A DNA stretch of 27,146 bases from CAYMRB01 sp964392615. GTDB taxonomy: Bacteria; Planctomycetota; UBA8108. A program made the translations under genes and the position numbers. Each line of letters begins with the position of its first letter. The first letter of the stretch is position 1. Positions 22,005-27,146 of the stretch are shown here, piece by piece. The DNA lies in assembly GCA_964392615.1 (NCBI GenBank), contig CAYMRB010000081.1, positions 1-27,146 on the forward strand, in the 5' to 3' direction. The notes under the pieces are model-generated. The model worked only from the letters and a program-made list of their open reading frames with translations. It did not search any database and was not told where the DNA came from.

Positions 22005-23681
22005 ATGCCTCGACCGCCCGACGCCGGCGAGCCGACCGACGACACCCGCGATTCCGACCGATCCGAATCCGACGCGGCTCCGCCGTGCGCCCCGCCGAAG
22101 GGGCCCCGGGGCGAGGTCGAGACCTCAGCATGGCTGCGCGCAATCCTGGACACCGCGATCTGCGCGATCGTCACGATCGACGAGACCGGCGCCATCGAGT
22201 CGGCGAATCCCGCCTGCAGGCGGCTGTTCGGCTACGAGCCCGAGGATCTCCTCGGCCGCAACATCAGCCTGCTGATGGCTCCGCCGCTACGCGAGGAGCA
22301 CAACGCGTACTTGCAGCGCTACCTGCGCACGGGAGAGACGCACATCGTCGGAATCGGCCGCGAGGTCGAGGGTATTCGCAAGGATGGCACGAGGATCCCG
22401 CTCCTCCTGGCCGTCAACGAGTTTCGCGTCGGCGATCGGCTGCTGTTCACCGGCATGCTGCACGACATGAGCGACGCCGCCCGCGCGCGCGCGGAGCTGC
22501 AGGTGCGCGTGCGACAGCAGGAGATCGTCGCCGCCCTCGGCATGCGGGGACTCGCAGGAGGCGACCCGCGTGACCTCATCGAGGACGCGGTGTCGCTCGT
22601 GGCCGAGACCCTCGAGGTCGAATTCTGCCAGGTGCTCGAGCTGCAGCCCGAAGGACGGTTCCTCATGGCGGCCGGCGTCGGCTGGGCCGATGGCGTCATC
22701 GGCTCGGAGACGGTCGGCGGCGACGACGACTCGCAGGCGGGCTACGCCCTCCGCCACGGCAAGCCGGTGATCGTCGAGGACCTGGCGACGGAGAGGCGCT
22801 TCCGCCCACCGCGCCTCCTCGTCGAGCACGGCATCGTCAGCGGACTCAGCGTCGTGATCCTCGGCGCGAAGCGGCCCTACGGCGTCTTCGGCGCCCATAC
22901 CCGTTCGCATCGCACGTTCAAGGCCGACGACGTGAACTTCGTCCAGAGCGTCGCGAACGTGATCGCTGAGACGGTGCAGCAACACGAGACCCGCAAGCGG
23001 CTGCTCGAGCAGGAGAGCCTCGTGCAGCTCGGCGAGATGGCCGCAGTCGTCGCGCACGAGGTCAAGAACACCCAGGCCGGGGTCTCCGGCGGTCTGCGCG
23101 TAATCGCCGAACGACTCGCCGGAGACAGCGAGACCCACGGCGTGATCGAGGAGATGCTGCGTCGCCTCGAGAGCCTCAACGGCTTCATGGGCGACGTATT
23201 GACGTTCGCACGCCCCCGTCGGCCGCGCTCGTCGCCGGTGCCGATCCAGCTGCTTCTCGAAGACACGGCGACCATCACCGAACGCCACCCGGACTGCACG
23301 GGCATCATCGTCGACCTCGACGGCGTCGATCTCCTCGTCTCGTGCGACGTCGAGATGATTCGCTCGGTGTTCGTCAACCTGCTCGTCAACGCGGCACAGG
23401 CGGTGGACGGTCGCGGTCGCGTCCGAGTCCGCGTCGAGGCCGCCCGAGACCTCGGCGGGCAGGATTGCTGTCGCGTCTCGATTGCCGACGACGGCCCCGG
23501 GATCCCGCCGGAACAGCGCGAGAAGGTATTCCAGCCGTTCTACAGCACGAAGCACCGCGGTAGCGGACTCGGCCTCGCGATCGCGCGCCGCGTCGTCGAG
23601 CTTCACGGCGGCACTGTGTCGATCGAAAACCGGCCGCACGGCGGCACGCGAGTCACGATCCTGCTCCCGACGGAAGCCTGA
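22005..23681 (+). CDS. PAS-GAF sensor histidine kinase with FixL-like PAS
   Basis: A 558-residue soluble kinase. PAS domain about 42-157, closely patterned on the FixL haem PAS: H99 in EEHNAYLQRY and R119 in GIGR, 20 residues apart, the same spacing as H200 and R220 of Bradyrhizobium FixL. GAF domain about 185-325. HisKA with phospho-acceptor H351 (AHEVKN; the usual PL after N is TQ). HATPase with N box NLLVNAAQAV, G1 DDGPGIP, F box FQPFYSTK and G2 GSGLGLA. No membrane segment, so it is a cytoplasmic sensor. AGGAG lies 10 bases before the ATG. It diverges from the CBS operon and ends against the convergent stress-protein gene. Probable role: sensing oxygen or redox and phosphorylating the NtrC-type regulator nearby; the haem is inferred. 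Confidence 0.93.
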   Translation: MPRPPDAGEPTDDTRDSDRSESDAAPPCAPPKGPRGEVETSAWLRAILDTAICAIVTIDETGAIESANPACRRLFGYEPEDLLGRNISLLMAPPLREEHNAYLQRYLRTGETHIVGIGREVEGIRKDGTRIPLLLAVNEFRVGDRLLFTGMLHDMSDAARARAELQVRVRQQEIVAALGMRGLAGGDPRDLIEDAVSLVAETLEVEFCQVLELQPEGRFLMAAGVGWADGVIGSETVGGDDDSQAGYALRHGKPVIVEDLATERRFRPPRLLVEHGIVSGLSVVILGAKRPYGVFGAHTRSHRTFKADDVNFVQSVANVIAETVQQHETRKRLLEQESLVQLGEMAAVVAHEVKNTQAGVSGGLRVIAERLAGDSETHGVIEEMLRRLESLNGFMGDVLTFARPRRPRSSPVPIQLLLEDTATITERHPDCTGIIVDLDGVDLLVSCDVEMIRSVFVNLLVNAAQAVDGRGRVRVRVEAARDLGGQDCCRVSIADDGPGIPPEQREKVFQPFYSTKHRGSGLGLAIARRVVELHGGTVSIENRPHGGTRVTILLPTEA

Positions 23682-23715
23682 GCGCGCCGTCTCGGACGTC
23701 GCGCCCCCACGCCGC

Positions 23716-24612
23716 TCAGTCGCCGGGACGCACGGTCATGACGGAGCACTTGGCCTCGCGCACGACCCGCTCCGCGACGCTGCCGAGGAGCGTCCGCGTC
23801 AACCCGGTGTGCCCGTGGGTCGACAGGAGGATCAGGTCGCAGTCGCTCTCGATGGCGCTCGCGACGATCTCGTGCCCGGGGGCACCGGTGGCGACGACGG
23901 GCGCAGCCTCGAAGTCGGACAGCTCCGCCGAAATGATCTGCTCGAGCTCGTCTCGCGCGCGCTCCTCGGCGTTCTCCCAGTACGGAGGCGCCTGGTCCGA
24001 GACGGCGGTCCCGACCCAGAATGCGCTCGGCGGATAGAGCTCGGCGTTGACGACGTGCAGGGCGAAGATCCGCGCGTCGAACTCGGTCGCCAGGCTGCGG
24101 AGCCGCGGCAGGGCGGCCGCGGAAAGCTGCGAGAAGTCGTGCGAAAACAGGATGCGGCGCGGCGCGAAGTCGGTCGCTTCCGAATCGCCCCGGAACACCA
24201 GCGCGGGGCACTTCACGAGCCGCACGACTCGCTCGGCAAAGCTCCCGAGCACGAGGCGCTTGAGGCCGGCGTGCCCGTGCGTTGCCGTGACGACGAGGTC
24301 CTGGCCGACCTCGTCGTGAAACTCGTCGATCGCCTCCGGACCGAAGCCGTCGAGCACGTGGCAGTGCACGCTGAGCCCGTCAAACACGGGGCGCCGAGCC
24401 ACCTCGGCAAGCCGTGCCTCGGACTCCCGATGGAAGGCGTCGAGCGTCGTTGCAGCTCCCGTGTGGCCGAAGGCGAACGGCGGCAGCGCCCCCGCGACGT
24501 TGACGAGATCGATCTCCGCGCCGGCCCGTCGGGCGATCGCGGCAGCCGGCGAGAACGCGTGCTCCGAGCAGTCCGAGAAGTCCGTCGTCAGGATCAGTCT
24601 CGCGATATCCAT
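23716..24612 (-). CDS. tandem universal stress protein (two UspA domains)
   Basis: A 298-residue protein with two UspA domains, about 1-142 and 150-298. Each begins with the ILxxxDFS strand-loop (ILTTDFSDCSEHA; ILFSHDFSQLS) and ends with the ATP-binding pattern G-x2-G-x9-G-S (THGHAGLKRLVLGSFAERVV; THGHTGLTRTLLGSVAERVV). Both domains therefore look ATP-binding. Such proteins support survival in starvation, hypoxia and other stress. The frame is open 30 codons upstream, but AAGGAG (24617-24622) before the ATG at 24612 and the -24/-12 elements further upstream favour this start. It is divergent from the second tandem Usp gene and convergent with the PAS-GAF kinase. Confidence 0.93.
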   Translation of the reverse strand: MDIARLILTTDFSDCSEHAFSPAAAIARRAGAEIDLVNVAGALPPFAFGHTGAATTLDAFHRESEARLAEVARRPVFDGLSVHCHVLDGFGPEAIDEFHDEVGQDLVVTATHGHAGLKRLVLGSFAERVVRLVKCPALVFRGDSEATDFAPRRILFSHDFSQLSAAALPRLRSLATEFDARIFALHVVNAELYPPSAFWVGTAVSDQAPPYWENAEERARDELEQIISAELSDFEAAPVVATGAPGHEIVASAIESDCDLILLSTHGHTGLTRTLLGSVAERVVREAKCSVMTVRPGD

Positions 24613-24698
24613 GACGCTCCTTTCCGGGAGGGGAGACTCCCGGACGGGAGCTGCCGACTCCCTCGCTCGTGGAACGAAACCGAACCGGCAGGCACGCC

Positions 24699-24713
24699 GC
24701 AAATAGCTGACCG
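24699..24713 (-). promoter_or_regulatory. secondary sigma-54-like site before the minus-strand Usp gene
   Basis: Minus strand CGGTCAG-CTAT-TTGC keeps GG-N10-GC and the TTGC half, but its -24 half is poor. It is nearer the gene than the stronger site at 24929-24944. Confidence 0.25.
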
Positions 24714-24928
24714 GGCGGACCGCGCCGACACGATGCGTCAGATGCCGCAGAGTTTTTCCCGAAAGGCCGCCCTAAACGCTATAATTCTCGCGGCAATACT
24801 GAAAGACATAGAAGAGAGGCGGCCCCGGGCCGGGGGGAACGCAGGGGCTCGCCTCTCGAGGGGGTGGGAACCGAGGTGCGGAGGAAGGGAGGTCTCTCCG
24901 CGTCGGTCGTGCTGTTCGCGCCTCCCCC

Positions 24929-24944
24929 TGCAGATCGCGTGCCA
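24929..24944 (-). promoter_or_regulatory. sigma-54 type -24/-12 promoter, minus-strand Usp gene
   Basis: Minus strand TGGCACG-CGAT-CTGCA: perfect -24 half, invariant GG-N10-GC, good -12 half. The predicted start near 24918 would give a leader of about 300 bases to the Usp ATG, which is long. Confidence 0.6.
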
Positions 24945-25020
24945 TATGGCCCATCGGCCGCAGAGCCCTCTAATACAAGGATTTCGCGTTCGGGCACCGC
25001 CTGAGGATCCGGGGGAATCC

Positions 25021-25040
25021 GCGCAGGAGTGCGTTTTTTT
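25021..25040 (+). terminator. weak terminator-like hairpin with T run
   Basis: GCGCA-GGAG-TGCGT (25021-25034) is followed by a run of seven T (25034-25040). The stem is only 4-5 pairs, so it is marginal. It would stop a plus-strand transcript starting in the divergent region. Confidence 0.3.
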
Positions 25041-25106
25041 GCCGCCTGCCTGCGAGGGATTCACGCGGGACCGCCCCGTCAACTCGGGCGGCGGGCTCGT
25101 GGTAGC

Positions 25107-25122
25107 TGGCAAGAGGATTGCG
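25107..25122 (+). promoter_or_regulatory. sigma-54 type -24/-12 promoter, plus-strand Usp gene
   Basis: TGGCAAG-AGGA-TTGCG: one mismatch to TGGCACG, exact GG-N10-GC spacing and a TTGC -12 half. The predicted start near 25133 leaves a leader of about 70 bases to the ATG at 25206. Confidence 0.6.
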
Positions 25123-25205
25123 GCAAATGTCGACGAGAGAAGAGCGACTGCCCGTCGAAAACGGGCTTCGAGCGCAGGTGCTCCCGGCAGCCCGAAGAGA
25201 ACGCC

Positions 25206-26120
25206 ATGCAAATCCGCAACATCCTGCTCACGACCGATTTCTCGGACGCCGCCCAGCTCGCGTACTCCCATGCGGCGACGCTGGCCCGGCAATTCGAGGC
25301 GCGCATCTGGCTGGCACACGTCGAGGACGCGCTGCCGCCGTTCTACTACTTGACGGCGGAAGGGCTCCAGCTGGACGTCCCGAACAGCCCGTACTTGCGC
25401 GATCTGGAGGAGAAGCTCGGGGGCGAGACCGAGCACGAAGCGCTGCGTTCGGTCGATATCGAGACCGCACTCCTCTACGAGGGGCACCCGATCAAGGCCC
25501 TGGCGCGCTTCGAGACAGCCCACGATATCGACATCGCAGTGCTGTCGACACACGGGCGCACCGGGTTGAAGCACCTCTTCCTCGGCAGCTTCGCCGAGCG
25601 CTTCATCCGCCACTCGCGGGTGCCCGTCCTGACGACGCACACGTCGCGGAAGGGCAGCGGATTCGCGCCGCGACGGGTGCTCGTACCCTGCGACTTCTCG
25701 CGCGAGTCCCGCGGTGTGCTACCGCTCGTCCGATTCCTCGCCGAGAACTTCCAGAGCGAGTTCACGTTCGTGCACGTGATCGAGCCGATGCCCCGATTCT
25801 CGGATGCCGCCCCCGAGGCCTTCACGACGTCGGTCGCGGAGTCGCTGAAGGTCGCTCCGGACGTCGCCAGCGAGGAGTTCGAGGCTCTGTGCAGTGACGG
25901 GCTCAGCGGGATCGAGGCCACTCTCGAGACCCGCACCGGACGACCGGAGGCGGAGATCCTCGCAGCCGTCCAGGACCTCGAGCCGGATCTGATCCTGCTC
26001 GCGACGCACGGCTGGACCGGCTTTGAGCACTTCGTGCTCGGAAGCGTTGCCGAGAAGATCTTGCGCAGCGTGTCGTGCGACGTGCTGACCGTCAAGCCGC
26101 AGGACTCTCAATCCGAGTAG
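25206..26120 (+). CDS. tandem universal stress protein (two UspA domains)
   Basis: A 304-residue protein with two UspA domains, about 1-142 and 148-304. Domain starts are ILLTTDFSDAAQLAYSHA and VLVPCDFSRESRG. The ATP motifs are THGRTGLKHLFLGSFAERF and THGWTGFEHFVLGSVAEKI, both keeping G-x2-G-x9-G-S. It is clearly a paralogue of the minus-strand Usp protein; the two genes are back to back and each has its own -24/-12 element. The frame is open 59 codons upstream, but that part has no domain and crosses the promoter, so the ATG at 25206 is used although its ribosome site (GAAGAGA) is weak. Confidence 0.92.
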   Translation: MQIRNILLTTDFSDAAQLAYSHAATLARQFEARIWLAHVEDALPPFYYLTAEGLQLDVPNSPYLRDLEEKLGGETEHEALRSVDIETALLYEGHPIKALARFETAHDIDIAVLSTHGRTGLKHLFLGSFAERFIRHSRVPVLTTHTSRKGSGFAPRRVLVPCDFSRESRGVLPLVRFLAENFQSEFTFVHVIEPMPRFSDAAPEAFTTSVAESLKVAPDVASEEFEALCSDGLSGIEATLETRTGRPEAEILAAVQDLEPDLILLATHGWTGFEHFVLGSVAEKILRSVSCDVLTVKPQDSQSE

Positions 26121-26123
26121 GAG

Positions 26124-26438
26124 TCAGGACTGCAGGGGGCGGTTCCAGCTCTCGCAGACGCGGGCGAGGTCGACGACATCGCGCCACAGTCGCGTGTCGT
26201 TCTTCACTTCCTCGAACAGGCGCATCGCGGCCGAGTCCAGCACCCCGTCGTCGTCGTTGGTAGCAGCAAGCCGGTGACCGATCGAGCGCGCGAGGCTGCG
26301 ACAGCGGCTGCTCTCGCGGAGCGCATCCGTGTACGTGTGCTGGGTCTCGACGTAACTCGGCGTTGGCGGAAAGAGATCCGGGTAGAGAGCCTGCAACACG
26401 TGCCCGACGCGTTCTGTCTCCTCCTTGAGGTTCATCAT
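26124..26438 (-). CDS. small hypothetical protein
   Basis: A 104-residue soluble, mainly helical and slightly acidic protein starting MMNLKEETERVGHVLQALYP. No family was recognised. The centre has conserved-looking aromatic, His and Arg residues (PSYVETQHTYTDALRESSRCRSL) and a charged C-terminal helix (RLFEEVKNDTRLWRDVVDLARV). AGGAG seven bases before the first ATG supports this start, although the frame is open far upstream. It converges with the plus-strand Usp gene (3-base gap). A GG-N10-GC element about 55 bases upstream suggests it belongs to the same sigma-54 set. Confidence 0.7.
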   Translation of the reverse strand: MMNLKEETERVGHVLQALYPDLFPPTPSYVETQHTYTDALRESSRCRSLARSIGHRLAATNDDDGVLDSAAMRLFEEVKNDTRLWRDVVDLARVCESWNRPLQS

Positions 26439-26795
26439 CGAACGTCTCCTGAATCGCGGTCCGAGGGGACCGGCGGCGTCCCCTGCTCTCCGGCAAACGG
26501 CGTTCCGAAGCCAGCCCGAGCTCTCAAACCGCCCCGGAGAGCCGCATTCTTCGCGTGTTTCGCGCGGCCTTCGGGTCGACGCCTCCCCCAACACGACGCG
26601 AGAAAAGCCTGCTCGTGCGGAGAAAAGCCGCCCACCGGGCAGCTCCGGCCTCGCAGCCCGGACGCGCTGAAAGTCCGTGACACGACGTCCGACCTCGGAG
26701 AAGATGGTAATCAAAGTGATATCATCACGATTTCGCCGAGCTCGCCGCATTCCCACCGCGGCACGCCCGGCCGGCCCCTCGGTGGAGGCAGCCCC
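26439..26795. other. divergent intergenic region before the SPFH gene
   Basis: Holds a sigma-54-like site at 26491-26507 (minus strand), repeated TTCGCG words at 26550-26566, and an AT-rich patch with the palindrome TGATATCA (26717-26724) within GTGAT-ATC-ATCAC (26716-26728), a possible operator or promoter for the SPFH gene. No gene is seen. Confidence 0.4.
26491..26507 (-). promoter_or_regulatory. sigma-54-like -24/-12 site before the small unknown gene
   Basis: Minus strand CGGAACG-CCGT-TTGCC: GG-N10-GC is exact and the TTGC half is present; the -24 half has two mismatches to TGGCACG. The predicted start near 26482 leaves a leader of about 44 bases. Confidence 0.4.
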
Positions 26796-27146
26796 ATGCA
26801 GCAGATCCGCGAATCCGGCACCTTCCAATTCAACGCGTTCGCCGCGCTCGGCGTGCACCTGTTAGTCGCCGGCGCAGGCGCGTATCTGGCCTGGCTTCTC
26901 GCCACGAAACCGTTCTCCGGACTGACGCTGGCGTTCCTTGTCGCCCTCGTGATCGTCTTCGTCATCCTCGCATCCGGCTACCTGATCGTGCACCCGAACG
27001 AGGGCAAGGCGCTCGTCTTCTTCGGGCGCTACGTCGGCACGATCCGCGACGCGGGCTTCTGGTGGGCTTGCCCGTTCGCCGTGCAGCGACGCGCGTCGCT
27101 GCGCGTGCGCAACTTCAACAGCGAGCGCCTGAAGGTCAACGATGCG
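26796..27146 (+). CDS. SPFH/band 7 (stomatin-prohibitin-like) membrane protein, N-terminal part
   Basis: 117 codons before the window ends. Two adjacent hydrophobic segments (about 15-37 and 42-64) are followed by the start of an SPFH domain (about 66 onward: YLIVHPNEGKALVFFGRYVGTIRDAGFFWACPF, then RRASLRVRNFNSERLKVND). The pattern HPNEGKALVFFGRYVGT-GFFW is typical of band 7 proteins related to stomatin and prohibitin. These form large membrane-bound oligomers that organise membrane domains or control FtsH-type proteases. GGAGG (26784-26788) seven bases before the ATG supports the start. The C-terminal coiled coil and downstream partners are outside the window. Confidence 0.88.
   Translation, partial: MQQIRESGTFQFNAFAALGVHLLVAGAGAYLAWLLATKPFSGLTLAFLVALVIVFVILASGYLIVHPNEGKALVFFGRYVGTIRDAGFWWACPFAVQRRASLRVRNFNSERLKVNDA

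Larger units (their letters stand above)
24613..25205. other. divergent regulatory region between two universal stress protein genes
   Basis: A 593-base region without a convincing gene. It holds two strong -24/-12 elements pointing outward (24929-24944 minus, 25107-25122 plus), a weaker GG-N10-GC (24699-24713 minus), a GATTTCGCG half-site (24980-24988), a TATAAT (24780-24785) and a short hairpin with a T run (25021-25040). The frames through it are shadows; a 23-codon minus frame at 24738-24809 has no ribosome site. Confidence 0.5.

Noticed and set aside
24940..25010. possible second tRNA remnant (minus frame reads GGARTRNPCIRGLC)
   Set aside because: The peptide style resembles tRNA-derived false frames, but no T-arm, acceptor or cloverleaf could be built on either strand.
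23482..25353. 623-codon plus-strand frame across the Usp gene and intergenic region
   Set aside because: It is antisense to the minus-strand Usp domains and passes through two -24/-12 elements; no domain is visible.
1..27146. CRISPR arrays, insertion sequences, rRNA genes
   Set aside because: No regularly spaced repeats, transposase motifs with flanking inverted repeats, or rRNA-like sequence were seen on either strand.

Overview
The window reads as chromosomal DNA of a high-GC bacterium, most likely a member of the Planctomycetota. The evidence is two secreted sulfatases, a secreted LamG protein ending in a dockerin-like calcium domain with the Cys-rich tail style known from planctomycetes, a glucosyl-3-phosphoglycerate synthase locus (pathway described in Rhodopirellula), and two-component systems with sigma-54 control. 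Taxonomy is inferred from these families only.

Left end (1-3333): after a possible gene fragment at the edge, a compact minus-strand operon encodes an XRE-type repressor, a protein with twin zinc ribbons and a CFI box, a Ras-like P-loop GTPase, and an isoprenylcysteine-methyltransferase-like membrane protein. Its base composition is lower in GC than the rest (hand-counted samples: 48% at 1141-1200 against 70% at 9421-9480). It lies to the left of the 3' half of a tRNA-Leu(CAA) gene (3279-3333), which looks like an integration scar. I read this as the end of a genomic island; the four-gene operon is the best candidate here for an undescribed system.

Middle (3440-15895): a small membrane protein, a sulfatase and a LamG/dockerin-like protein (minus strand), then a divergent gene cluster for a glucosylglycerate-type compatible solute. 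The minus arm is M20-like protein, GpgS, GT4 glycosyltransferase and HAD hydrolase, all overlapping. The plus arm is a second GT4 and a GH13 sucrose-phosphorylase-like enzyme.

Right part (16132-27146): a histidine kinase gene broken by an internal deletion, a second sulfatase, then a stress/signalling block: an NtrC-type sigma-54 activator, two CBS-pair proteins, a PAS-GAF histidine kinase whose PAS keeps the FixL haem-contact residues, two tandem universal stress proteins, a small unknown protein and the start of an SPFH (band 7) membrane protein. Sigma-54-type -24/-12 elements stand in front of the CBS gene, both stress-protein genes and the small unknown gene. This suggests that the activator encoded in the block drives them, perhaps under oxygen or redox control by the kinase.

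All functions are read from sequence motifs without database searches.
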